Positions 43,255-51,697 of a DNA stretch of 64,000 nt are shown here, one piece after another. The translations under genes were made by a program, and so were the position numbers. The notes under the pieces are model-generated. The model saw only the letters and a program-made list of their open reading frames with translations, was not told where the DNA came from and searched no databases. This DNA is from Streptomyces armeniacus (lineage in GTDB: Bacteria; Actinomycetota; Actinomycetes; Streptomycetales; Streptomycetaceae). The stretch lies in assembly GCF_003355155.1 (NCBI RefSeq), contig NZ_CP031320.1:5571367-5635366 (forward strand), written 5' to 3'. How positions within the stretch are numbered: the stretch's first letter is position 1; every line of letters begins with the position of its first letter.

Positions 43255-44097
43255 CTAGTCGCGGCGGTGGCGGGGGGCGCCGTCCGTGGGGGTTGAGGCC
43301 GCGGCCTTCGCCCGCTCCTCCGCTTCCTCCTCCGCCTCCATCTCCGCGATCACATTGATCGGCGGCGGCGCCTTCGCGAGGAAGATCCAGGTGAGGTAGA
43401 CCGCCAGCAGCAGCGGCGGGATCTTCAGGGCCACCGTGACCCAGCCGAACCGCGTGGGGTCCGCCCACCAGTACAGCGGGAAGAGGATCGCGGACTTGCC
43501 GAGGAAGATGAAGCCCCACGCGTAACTGGCCTTGACGTACGCCCTCTTGCGGCCCGGATTGCGGGTGCGCCAGGAGAGGTTCTCCTTGAAGACCGGCCCG
43601 AGGAGCAGGCCCAGCAGCGGGTAGCCGACGGCCGCGCTGACGAGGTACGCGAGGGCGAGGCCCAGGCCGTACAGCATGCCGGGGAGGTAGAAGTCCTTGG
43701 CGTTGCCGGTCACCATCGCGAAGACGACGCCGACGAGCACGCCGAAGACGCCGCTGAAGGCGTGCTTCAGGGTGTCGCGGCGAACCAGCCGGGCCACGCC
43801 CAGCAGGCCGGAGAGGACCAGCGCGGCGACCGCGGCGACGTGCAGGTCCTTGTTGATCGTGAAGATGAGGATGAAAACGAGGCCGGGCACCGTCGTCTCC
43901 ACCAGGCCGCGCACGCCGCCGAACGCCTCGAAGAGGGCCGCCTCGGTGAGGGCGTGCGAGCCGGACGGGCCGTGCGCGTCGGACGCCCCGTTCGCGTCGG
44001 ATCGGCCGTGCGCGTCTGGCAGACCGTTCGCGTCAGGGCCGTCCTGGTCGGACGGCCCGTCCCGGTCGGTGCCGGTCGGCTTGTCGAGGGAGGTCAC
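43255..44097 (-). CDS. DUF3159 membrane protein
   Basis: A 280-residue polytopic protein with five or six TM helices (ETTVPGLVFILIFTINKDLH through IPPLLLAVYLTWIFLA) and a conserved loop WRTRNPGRKRAYVKASYAWG. The N-terminal 50 residues are a degenerate SDANG/SDAHG repeat. Function is unknown. It is conserved next to ceoB/ceoC in actinobacteria, which hints at a role in ion homeostasis. It begins 3 bp after the stop of the OB-fold gene, so the two are co-transcribed. Confidence 0.88.
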   Translation of the reverse strand: MTSLDKPTGTDRDGPSDQDGPDANGLPDAHGRSDANGASDAHGPSGSHALTEAALFEAFGGVRGLVETTVPGLVFILIFTINKDLHVAAVAALVLSGLLGVARLVRRDTLKHAFSGVFGVLVGVVFAMVTGNAKDFYLPGMLYGLGLALAYLVSAAVGYPLLGLLLGPVFKENLSWRTRNPGRKRAYVKASYAWGFIFLGKSAILFPLYWWADPTRFGWVTVALKIPPLLLAVYLTWIFLAKAPPPINVIAEMEAEEEAEERAKAAASTPTDGAPRHRRD

Positions 44098-44100
44098 CCA

Positions 44101-44499
44101 CTACTCCTGTCCGAGGGGTCGCAGCTCGTACTTCGGGTTGAACAGCACCGGGCGGCCGTGGTTCATCGAGATGCGCCCCCAGGCGATCATCTTCCTGCCC
44201 GGTTCTATGCCCGCGATGGCCCGGCGGCCCAGCCAGACCACGTCCAGCGCGGCCGAGCCGTCGAAGAGCTCCGCCTCCAGGGTGGGCACTCCGGCGCGCG
44301 GCCGCAGCGTGACCGTGCGGAGTGTACCGGTGACCCGTACGACCTGCCGGTCGCCGCAGTCGCAGATCCGCGTGCAACCGGTCGTGACCGCGTCCTCGCG
44401 CAGCTCGGCCGAGCGGAGGTCCTCCTCGGAGGAGGACAGCCGTTCCAGGAAGCGCCGGAACCGTCCGGCCGACTTCTCGTCTCGGATCGCACCCGTCAT
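44101..44499 (-). CDS. OB-fold nucleic-acid-binding domain protein
   Basis: A 132-residue protein with an OB fold in its C-terminal 85 residues (VVRVTGTLRTVTLRP, ALDVVWLGRRAIAGI, GRKMIAWGRISM). CTRICDCGDR holds three Cys. The N-terminal 40 residues are charged and helical. It belongs to the family represented by mycobacterial Rv2694c; function is unknown. It is the upstream gene of the DUF3159 pair. Confidence 0.85.
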   Translation of the reverse strand: MTGAIRDEKSAGRFRRFLERLSSSEEDLRSAELREDAVTTGCTRICDCGDRQVVRVTGTLRTVTLRPRAGVPTLEAELFDGSAALDVVWLGRRAIAGIEPGRKMIAWGRISMNHGRPVLFNPKYELRPLGQE

Positions 44500-44597
44500 A
44501 ACCGCCAGCGTACCGGTGCGCGTACGCCCCCATCACGCCTCGTCCCGCCCGTATTCCGCGGCACATCCCGCCCCGCCCGTCTCTCGCACCCGGCCCG

Positions 44598-45284
44598 TCA
44601 CACCTCGAAGCGGTATCCCATTCCCGGTTCGGTCACGAAGTGCCGCGGCCGCGACGGGTCGGCCTCGAGTTTGCGGCGCAGTTGCGCCATGTAGACGCGG
44701 AGGTAGTTGCTCTCGGTGCCGTACGAGGGCCCCCACACCTCCTGCAGCAGCTGCTTCTGGCTGACGAGGCGGCCCGAGTTCCGTACGAGCGCCTCCAGCA
44801 GGTGCCACTCCGTGGGGGTGAGCCGTACGTCCCGGCCGTCCCGGTGGACCTTCTTCGCGGCGAGGTCGACGCTGAACGCGTCGGTCTCGACGACCACCCC
44901 CTCGCCGCCCGCACCCGTCGCGGGCTCCGCCCGGCGGACGGCGGCGCGCAGCCGCGCGAGCAGTTCGTCCATGCCGAACGGCTTGGTGACGTAGTCGTCG
45001 GCGCCCGCGTCCAGCGCCTCCACCTTCTCGTCGGAGGTCTGGCGGGCGGAGAGCACCAGGATGGGGATGCGGGTCCAGCCGCGGATGCCGCGGATGACGT
45101 CGACGCCGTCCATGTCGGGCAGCCCGAGGTCGAGGATGACGACGTCAGGGTGGCGCTCGGCGGCGAGCCGCAGCGCGCCGGCGCCGTCGTGCGCGGCGTC
45201 CACCACGTACTTCCGCGCCCTGAGGTTGATGACGAGAGCGCGGACGATCTGCGGTTCGTCGTCGACTACGAGCACCCGGTGCAT
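44598..45284 (-). CDS. kdpE: KdpE response regulator
   Basis: A 228-residue OmpR/PhoB-type regulator. Its receiver has VVDDEPQI, phospho-acceptor Asp in VVILDLGLPD, and Lys in YVTKPFGMDE. A winged helix follows with LTPTEWHLLEALVRNSGRLV and a GYRFEV end. It is the partner of KdpD, controlling K+-limitation genes. GGAAGGA precedes the ATG at 45284, deciding it over a longer upstream frame. It lies 141 bp after kdpD. That gap is rich in GCCGCCCGTAC-like repeats. Confidence 0.94.
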   Translation of the reverse strand: MHRVLVVDDEPQIVRALVINLRARKYVVDAAHDGAGALRLAAERHPDVVILDLGLPDMDGVDVIRGIRGWTRIPILVLSARQTSDEKVEALDAGADDYVTKPFGMDELLARLRAAVRRAEPATGAGGEGVVVETDAFSVDLAAKKVHRDGRDVRLTPTEWHLLEALVRNSGRLVSQKQLLQEVWGPSYGTESNYLRVYMAQLRRKLEADPSRPRHFVTEPGMGYRFEV

Positions 45285-45425
45285 TCGGGAGCGTCCTTCC
45301 TGTCGTGGGCCTTCCGTGCCGGCGGCCCGTGCGGGCCGCCCGGCAGCCGTACCGCCCGTACCGCCCATGCCGGTGCGGGTGCCGCCCGTACGGCCCGGTG
45401 CCGCCCGTACCGTACGGTGGCCCGC

Positions 45426-48032
45426 TCACGGCGCGGCCGAGGCGGCGGACCGCCCCGGCGGCGGCCGTACGGCGGCGTGGTCCGCCCGGGGCGGCGCGGC
45501 GGCGCGCAGCGTGAGCACCATCGTCATGCCGCCTCCCGGGGTGTCCTCGGCCTCGAGTGTGCCGCCCATCGCCTCCGCGAAGCCGCGGGCGACGGCCAGC
45601 CCGAGGCCGACGCCGGCGCCGCGCGGTGCGTCACCGTGGCGCTGGAACGGCTCGAAGATACGGTCCTTCGCGCTGTCGGGCACGCCCGGCCCGCGGTCCG
45701 TGACGCGTACTTCCACGCGTTCGCCGAGCGCGCTCGCGCGTACGAGGACCGGGCTGCCGTCCGGGCTGTACTTGACGGCGTTCTCGACGATGTTGGCGAC
45801 GGCGCGCTCCAGCAGCCCGGGGTCCACGGCGACCATCGGCAGCGACTGCGCGATGTCCAGCCCGGCGCTGCCCGCGGGGACGCCCGACAGTGCCTTCGGC
45901 ACCACCTCGTCCAGGCCGATCTCGCGGATCAGCGGCGTGACGGTGCCGGTCTGCAGCCGGGACATGTCGAGCAGGTTCCCGACGAGCTGGTCGAGCCGGT
46001 CGGCGCCCTCCTCGATGGCCTCCAGCAGGTCGGCCTCGTCCTCCTCGGACCACTCGACGTCGTCGGAGCGGAGCGAGGAGACGGCGGCCTTGATGGCGGC
46101 GAGCGGGGTGCGCAGGTCGTGCGAGACGGCGGCCAGGAGTGCCGTACGGATACGGTTCCCCTCCGCCAGTTCGCGGGCCCGTTCCGCCTCGTCCAGCAGC
46201 CGCTGCCGGTCCAGTACGCGGGCGGCCTGCGCGGCGAACGCGGCCAGCACCCGGCGGTCCTCGGCCGGCAGCGCCCGCCCGCGGAGCACGAGCATCATGC
46301 GGTCGCCGACCGGCATGTCGACCTCGCCGTCCTCGGGCCGGGCCGGCGGCTCGCCGCTCCCGGCCCCGCCGACGCTGCCCGCGCAGCTCCATCCGGCGTG
46401 CTCGTGCTCGCGTTCCAGCAGCGCCACGGAGTCCATGGCGAAGGTCTCCCGTACGCGTTCCAGGAGCGCGTCGAGTGAGTCCTCGCCACGCAGGACGCTG
46501 CCCGCGAGGACGGACAGGATTTCCGACTCGGCGCGCAGCCGGGCGGCCTGGTGGGTACGGCGTGCGGCCAGGTCGACGACGGAGGCGACGGCGATGGCGA
46601 TGGCCACGAAGACGACGATCGCGACCAGGTTGCGGGGGCTGGAGATGGTCCAGGTGTGGACGGGCGGGGTGAAGAAGTAGTTGAGCAGCAGCGAGCCGGT
46701 GGCGGCCGAGGCGAGCGCGGGCAGCAGCCCGCCGATCAGCGCGGAGACGACGGTGACCAGCAGGAAGAGCAGCACGTCGTTGGCGAGCCCGAGGTCCGGT
46801 TCGAGGCTGGTGAGGAGCAGCGTGAGCAGGCAGGGGCCGAGCAGCCCGGTGAGCCAGCCCGCGCCGATACGGGCCCGGCCGAGGCGGGCGCCGCGGGCGC
46901 CGGGCAGTCCGCGGCCCTTGGCGACGTGCTCGTGCGTCACGATGTGCGCGTCCAGGTCGGGCCCGGAGTCGCGGGCGACGCCCGCGCCGACGCCGGGCCC
47001 GAACACGTACTGCCACGCCTTGCGGCGGCTGGACCCGAGGACGATCTGGGTGGCGTTGACGCCGCGGGCGAACTCCAGCAGCGCCTGCGGTATGTCGTCG
47101 CCGATCACGTGGTGGTACGTGCCGCCCAGGTCCTCGACGAGGGTCCGCTGGACGGCGAGCTCCTTGGGCGAGGCGGCGGTGAGCCCGTCGGAGCGGGCCA
47201 CGTGGACGGCGAGGATCTCGCTGCCGGAGCCCTTCGCGGCCATCCGGGCCGCGCGCCGGATCAGGGTGTGGCCCTCGGGCCCGCCGGTGAGGCCGACGAC
47301 GATCCGCTCGCGGGCCCGCCAGGTGGACCGGATGCGGTGCTCCTCGCGGTACTGCTGGAGGTACTCGTCGGCGCGGTCCGCCGTCCAGAGCAGGGCGAGT
47401 TCGCGCAGGGCGGTGAGGTTGCCGGGGCGGAAGTAGTTGGAGAGCGCCGCGTCGATCTTGTCGGGGGCGTAGATGTTGCCGTGTGCCATCCGGCGGCGCA
47501 GCGCCTGCGGGGACATGTCGACCAGCTCGATCTGGTCGGCGCGGCGCACCACCTCGTCCGGTACGGTCTCCCGCTGCCGTACGCCCGTGATCGACTCGAC
47601 GGCGTCGCCCAGCGACTCCAGGTGCTGGATGTTGACGGTCGAGATCACGTCGATGCCCGCGGCGAGCAGGTCCTCCACGTCCTGCCAGCGCTTCTCGTGC
47701 GGGCTGCCGGGCGCGTTGGTGTGGGCGAGCTCGTCGACGACGGCGACGGCGGGGCGGCGGGCGAGCACGGCCGCGGTGTCCATCTCGCCGAGGACGGCGC
47801 CCCGGTGCGTGTACGTGCGGCGCGGGACCTGCTCCAGGCCGTCGCACAGCCTCTCCGTACGGGTCCGGCCGTGGTGCTGCAGGAAGCCGACGACCACGTC
47901 CGTGCCGCGTTCGGCCCTGCGGTGCGCCTCGCTGAGCATCGCGTACGTCTTGCCGACCCCGGGCGCGGCGCCGAGGTAGATCCGCAGCGTGCCGCGCCGG
48001 GGCGCGGGCCGGGTGGGGTGTGCCGCCGACAT
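45426..48032 (-). CDS. kdpD: KdpD sensor histidine kinase
   Basis: An 868-residue K+/turgor sensor. The N-terminal KdpD domain has the Walker-type GAAPGVGKTYAML and VDELAHTNAPGS. A universal-stress-protein domain follows, then four TM helices (about 400-500), a GAF-like region, HisKA with VSHDLRTPLAAIK, and HATPase with NIVENAVKYSP and GVGLGLAVARG. All catalytic motifs are intact. No kdpFABC genes lie on either side; the upstream gene is an unrelated ABC ATPase. The two-component pair may therefore act on a distant kdpFABC operon or on the nearby kimA/ceoBC genes. Confidence 0.95.
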   Translation of the reverse strand: MSAAHPTRPAPRRGTLRIYLGAAPGVGKTYAMLSEAHRRAERGTDVVVGFLQHHGRTRTERLCDGLEQVPRRTYTHRGAVLGEMDTAAVLARRPAVAVVDELAHTNAPGSPHEKRWQDVEDLLAAGIDVISTVNIQHLESLGDAVESITGVRQRETVPDEVVRRADQIELVDMSPQALRRRMAHGNIYAPDKIDAALSNYFRPGNLTALRELALLWTADRADEYLQQYREEHRIRSTWRARERIVVGLTGGPEGHTLIRRAARMAAKGSGSEILAVHVARSDGLTAASPKELAVQRTLVEDLGGTYHHVIGDDIPQALLEFARGVNATQIVLGSSRRKAWQYVFGPGVGAGVARDSGPDLDAHIVTHEHVAKGRGLPGARGARLGRARIGAGWLTGLLGPCLLTLLLTSLEPDLGLANDVLLFLLVTVVSALIGGLLPALASAATGSLLLNYFFTPPVHTWTISSPRNLVAIVVFVAIAIAVASVVDLAARRTHQAARLRAESEILSVLAGSVLRGEDSLDALLERVRETFAMDSVALLEREHEHAGWSCAGSVGGAGSGEPPARPEDGEVDMPVGDRMMLVLRGRALPAEDRRVLAAFAAQAARVLDRQRLLDEAERARELAEGNRIRTALLAAVSHDLRTPLAAIKAAVSSLRSDDVEWSEEDEADLLEAIEEGADRLDQLVGNLLDMSRLQTGTVTPLIREIGLDEVVPKALSGVPAGSAGLDIAQSLPMVAVDPGLLERAVANIVENAVKYSPDGSPVLVRASALGERVEVRVTDRGPGVPDSAKDRIFEPFQRHGDAPRGAGVGLGLAVARGFAEAMGGTLEAEDTPGGGMTMVLTLRAAAPPRADHAAVRPPPGRSAASAAP

Positions 48033-48148
48033 GCCCCCATTGTCACCGGGGGACGCCCGTACGGGCGCCGTACGGGGGCGTGCGGGCGTCAGGGTTCCGT
48101 ATGGATGTGCGAACCGGGGCAGCGGTACGGGGGCCGCGGGCGCGGCGG

Positions 48149-48931
48149 TCAGTCCTCCCGTATCCGCCCGTCGGCCAGCTCCAGCACCTCGTCGGCGAGG
48201 CCGAGCAGCGTCTCGTCGTGGGTCGCCACGAGTGCGGTGACGCCCTCGCTGTGCACGACCGCGCGGAGCAGCTCCATCACGGCCATGCCGGTCTCGGCGT
48301 CCAGCTGGCCGGTCGGCTCGTCGGCGATCAGCAGGGACGGCCGGTTGGCCAGAGCCCGTGCGATCGCGACGCGCTGCTGCTGGCCGCCGGACAGCTCGCC
48401 GGGGCGCTGCGCGGCGTGGTCGGCGAGGCCGACGAGGGCGAGCAGCAGCGCGACGCGCTCCTCGCGCTCGCGCGCCGGGAGCCTGCGCAGGCGCATGGGG
48501 ACGCCGACGTTCTCGGCGGCGGTGAGGACGGGCAGCAGCCCGAACGCCTGGAAGACGAAGCCGATCCGGTCGCGGCGCAGCGCCAGCAGCTGCTCCTCGC
48601 CGAGCCCGGCCAGTTCGGTGCCGTCGACGGTGATCCGCCCGGAGCCGGGTGTGTCCAGGCCGCCGACGAGGTTGAGCACGGTCGTCTTGCCGGACCCGGA
48701 GCGGCCCTTGAGCGCGACGAGACGGCCGCGCGGCACGCTGAACGAGACGCCGCGCAGGGCGTGTACGGCGGTCGGGCCGGTGCCGTACGTGCGGTGCAGG
48801 TCCTCGACGCGCACGAGCGCGCCGCCCGGTTCCGCTTCCGGCTCCGGTTTCCGTTCCGCTTCCGGCTCCGCCGCTGTCTCCGCCTCCGTGGTGACGGCCG
48901 CCCTCGCGGCACCCGTGGCACGCTCGCGCAT
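48149..48931 (-). CDS. ABC transporter ATP-binding protein (LolD/MacB type), without a permease neighbour
   Basis: A 260-residue nucleotide-binding subunit: Walker A GRSGSGKTT, Q-loop FVFQAFGLLP, signature LSGGQQQRVAIARAL, Walker B LLIADEPTGQLD, and the H-loop VATHD. The N-terminal 35 residues are an EAE/PEP-rich repeat tail. The LolD/MacB branch normally pairs with an FtsX-like permease, but none is adjacent on either side. It may serve a permease elsewhere or be left from a lost operon. Confidence 0.9.
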   Translation of the reverse strand: MRERATGAARAAVTTEAETAAEPEAERKPEPEAEPGGALVRVEDLHRTYGTGPTAVHALRGVSFSVPRGRLVALKGRSGSGKTTVLNLVGGLDTPGSGRITVDGTELAGLGEEQLLALRRDRIGFVFQAFGLLPVLTAAENVGVPMRLRRLPAREREERVALLLALVGLADHAAQRPGELSGGQQQRVAIARALANRPSLLIADEPTGQLDAETGMAVMELLRAVVHSEGVTALVATHDETLLGLADEVLELADGRIRED

Positions 48932-49099
48932 CGTTCCCCCCTCGCCCCTTCCGCCCTCCTGCGCCCGCGGCTCCCCCGCGCGGGCGCCCGCCTGGCCGTA
49001 CGGCCGCCGAGCGGTCAGACAGACCGTACCCGGCGGCGGTTCGCGGCGTCATGGGGCCGGAACGGGAACGGCGCGCGGGCAGGCGGGCGCACGGGCGGG
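48932..49099. other. Short intergenic gap
   Basis: These 168 bp between the ABC ATPase start and the amidase-terpene synthase stop show no recognisable gene or hairpin. Confidence 0.5.
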
Positions 49100-51325
49100 T
49101 CACGGCACCAGGTCGTCCCACCACCACGCGAGGGACGGCAGCGGCAGCGGCTCCGCGCGGGAGTCGCGGGGGCGATCGGCCCACACGATGCGGTCCGGCG
49201 CGGCGGTCTCTCCCGGGCCCTCGGCGCCGCTGTTGAGGCTGAGATAGCGGGGCACGATCAGGCCCCACTCGGCGTTGCCGCGGATGCCGTGGCCGAGGTC
49301 CGTGAGATAGCGGGCCAGTTCGCGGCTCGCCCGGCGCAGGACGCGTTCGCGGAGGGTGAGGAAGCGGCACAGCATGCGGTCCCGCAGGGCGAACGCGTCG
49401 TCCAGGGCCTGCTCGTACGGCACGTCGCGTTCGTGTGCGAGCACGTTGACGAGGTTCTGGTCCGTCTGCTCCCGGCTGGCCTCCTTGGCGAGCGAGTGGA
49501 AGTCGTTGTCGAGGCTGGCGACGAGGATGGCCATCTCGGTCAGCGCGACGACCGCCGGGGAGTCCATCTCGGCGGCTGGCACCTCCGCGGCGTTGGCGAT
49601 CTCCAGCATGGCGAACGTGGGTTCGCCGCCCGCGGCGTGCAGCCGCATGACGCAGTAGTCGTCGAGGCCGGGCATGAGGCCGCGGGCGCGGTTCCCGACC
49701 TGCCACTGCACGCCGGACAGCCACGCGCGGTGCGCCGCCTCGAACCGCCGTACCTGCGTCGGCGTCGCGCAGGCGCGGAAGCGCTCGCCGAGGTCGTGTA
49801 CGGCGGCCGCGAGCGCGTCGTCGCCCTCGTACGCGCCGGGCAGTTCCAGCGCGCGCTGCACGCGGCCCGCCATCGCGGCGAACGCGGCGGGGTCGGCGGC
49901 CAGTTCGCCCTCGTCGCAGCGGGCGTCGTCGAAGGCGAAGCCCCAGTACACCCAGCAGGCGGTGATCCAGAGCCGGTCGGGGTCCGCCTCGGGCACGAAG
50001 CGGGCGTAGAAGTCGGCGCTCCTGCTGCCGAGCACCCAGGCCCGTTCGGCGGCCGTACGGCAGAAGCCGGACCGGTCGATCCAGTCGACGGCGCGGGTCT
50101 CGGCCTCGTCCACCCGGGGGTGCATGGCGGGGTCGATGGGGCAGTAGAAGGGCTCGATCAGCTCGGCGAGGTCGCGCGGCCCCTCGCGCGTCGCGAGGTA
50201 CGCGTCGATGTCCCGGTGGAACTCGCTCAGCAGCGCCGGGAACTCCAGCTCCGCCAGCCGCTCCTGGTACGGCGGCGTCACCTCCACGACCTCGGCTCCC
50301 GCCGCGCGCAGCTTCTCCGCCGTACGGCCCATCAGCGCGTCCACCTCCTTGCCGAGAGAGGGCAGGCGCCACAGGCCGATGCGTTTGCCGTGCAGGTCGC
50401 CGAGGCTCGGGGCGGTGTCGGTGTCCCCGGCGCGGGCGCTGTCCGCGGCGCGGGCGCTGTCCGCGCCGCTGAGCACGGCGAAGGTCAGCGCCGCGTCGAT
50501 CACGTTGCGCGCCATCGGCCCTGCCGTGTCCTGCTCGGCCGAGATCGGCACCACGCCGTCCTGGCTGACGAGGCCGAGGCTCGGCTTGTGGCCCACGACA
50601 CCGTTCATCCCGGCCGGGCAGACGATCGAGCCGTCCGTCTCCGTACCGATCGCCACCTGCGACAACGACGCGGCCAGCGCCGCACCCGAACCGGACGACG
50701 AGCCGCAGGGGTTGCGGTCCAGCACGTACGGGTTACGGGTCTGGCCGCCCACCGCAGACCACCCCGACGTGGGCTTCGCCGCACGGAAGTTGGCCCACTC
50801 GGACAGGTTGGCCTTGCCGAGGATGACCGCGCCCGCCTCGCGCAGCCGGGTCACCAGGGCGGCGTCCGTACGCGGCGGCTTCCCGGCCAGCGCCAGCGAA
50901 CCGGCGGTCGTCGGCATGTCGCGGGTGTTCACGTTGTCCTTGAGCAGCACGGGTATGCCGTCGAGCGGCCCGCGGGTGTGGCCGCGCCGGTGCCGTACGT
51001 CGCTGGCGGCGGCCTGGCGCAGCGCCGTCGGGTCGGTGCGGAGCACCGAGTTGAGCTTCGGGTCGATGGCCTTGATGCGCCGCAGATAGGCGTTGGTCAA
51101 CGCCCGCGAGGTCAGCGAACCGTCCGCCATACGCGCCTGCAGCTCGGGGATCGTCACCGTGTCGAGGTCGACGCCGTTGCCGAGCGCCGTCGTCGGAGGC
51201 ACCCCGTCCGGCGGCGCCGCACCGCCCCCGGGCTCGGCCGCCTCCGCACTCGGATTCGGCGCACCCGTCAACAGGGAACCCGCGACCAGCGCGGCGATCA
51301 GTGTGGCAACGCTCCTCTTCGCCAT
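49100..51325 (-). CDS. Chimeric protein: signal peptide + truncated amidase + class I terpene synthase
   Basis: One uninterrupted 741-codon frame. Residues 1-30 look like a Sec signal peptide ending near AEA. Residues 45-390 are an amidase-signature domain with Lys129 (VLLKD), the cis-Ser in CGSSSGSG (207-214) and nucleophile Ser233 (TETDGSIV). That fold is cut short at DLAELIE (385-391), about 100 residues early. From PFYCPIDPAMHP (392) on, a nearly complete class I terpene synthase follows. It has the Asp-rich motif FDDARCDE (465-472), PPi-sensor Arg561, the NSE triad NDFHSLAKE (607-615), and the RY pair at 693-694. Arg561 lies exactly 46 residues before the triad, as in known enzymes. The cyclase half looks active; export by the signal peptide would separate it from its prenyl-diphosphate substrate. 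Confidence 0.85.
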   Translation of the reverse strand: MAKRSVATLIAALVAGSLLTGAPNPSAEAAEPGGGAAPPDGVPPTTALGNGVDLDTVTIPELQARMADGSLTSRALTNAYLRRIKAIDPKLNSVLRTDPTALRQAAASDVRHRRGHTRGPLDGIPVLLKDNVNTRDMPTTAGSLALAGKPPRTDAALVTRLREAGAVILGKANLSEWANFRAAKPTSGWSAVGGQTRNPYVLDRNPCGSSSGSGAALAASLSQVAIGTETDGSIVCPAGMNGVVGHKPSLGLVSQDGVVPISAEQDTAGPMARNVIDAALTFAVLSGADSARAADSARAGDTDTAPSLGDLHGKRIGLWRLPSLGKEVDALMGRTAEKLRAAGAEVVEVTPPYQERLAELEFPALLSEFHRDIDAYLATREGPRDLAELIEPFYCPIDPAMHPRVDEAETRAVDWIDRSGFCRTAAERAWVLGSRSADFYARFVPEADPDRLWITACWVYWGFAFDDARCDEGELAADPAAFAAMAGRVQRALELPGAYEGDDALAAAVHDLGERFRACATPTQVRRFEAAHRAWLSGVQWQVGNRARGLMPGLDDYCVMRLHAAGGEPTFAMLEIANAAEVPAAEMDSPAVVALTEMAILVASLDNDFHSLAKEASREQTDQNLVNVLAHERDVPYEQALDDAFALRDRMLCRFLTLRERVLRRASRELARYLTDLGHGIRGNAEWGLIVPRYLSLNSGAEGPGETAAPDRIVWADRPRDSRAEPLPLPSLAWWWDDLVP

Positions 51326-51419
51326 GGGCGTTAGCGGACTACAAGCCGGCGCGGGGCGCAAGGGGGCCCTGGTGCGTACGGTCACTTTGCGCCGCGGGCG
51401 GGGTGCGCGGGTGCCGGGG

Positions 51420-51461
51420 CCCGGCTCCCGGCTCCCGGCACCCGGCACCCGGCACCCGGCC
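51420..51461. repeat. Six tandem copies of CCCGGCN
   Basis: CCCGGCT twice, CCCGGCA three times and CCCGGCC once, head to tail. It is a simple-sequence repeat in the upstream region of the chimeric gene. Confidence 0.9.
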
Positions 51462-51527
51462 ACGACGGCGGTACGCCTGGCCGCGGGCCGTCCGACCGGC
51501 CGGCTGACGCGTTGTGGCCGCTCCGGT

Positions 51528-51551
51528 CCGTCCTCAAACGCCGGACGGGCT
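51528..51551. repeat. Solo copy of the 24-bp interspersed repeat
   Basis: Identical over 24 bp to the right arm at 43171-43194 (begins CCGTCCTCAAACGCCGG). Here no inverted partner is close by. Confidence 0.85.
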
Positions 51552-51697
51552 TGGGCGGGTGACCGTCCCCGTCCCCGCGGGAACGGCGGGAAAGTACGTG
51601 TACGCGCCCATCCCGCCTCCACACCACTCGTTTCCGCCGCCTGCCGGGCCGCTGCCCGGCGCGCTGAATCAAGCGTCGCTGAATCAGGCGGGCCCGT

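Larger units (their letters stand above)
51326..51697. other. Intergenic region with simple repeats
   Basis: No gene is seen in these 372 bp. Six copies of the heptamer CCCGGCN run from 51420 to 51461, and a copy of the interspersed Streptomyces-type repeat lies at 51528-51551. The promoter of the amidase-terpene synthase gene must lie near 51326-51370, but no clear -10/-35 or Shine-Dalgarno is visible there. Confidence 0.6.

Noticed and set aside
49100..50150. Terpene synthase as an independent gene starting at an internal Met (about residue 401)
   Set aside because: That start would remove the conserved FYCP segment, no Shine-Dalgarno is visible, and the frame is continuous with the amidase. 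The fused reading is what the sequence shows.
45426..50372. A single open frame of about 1,650 codons on the minus strand spanning kdpD, the ABC ATPase region and beyond
   Set aside because: Only the kdpD part is protein-like. Upstream of 48032 the frame is Arg/Pro/Gly-rich antisense or out-of-frame reading of the ABC ATPase and the amidase-terpene synthase gene, caused by the scarcity of stops in GC-rich DNA.
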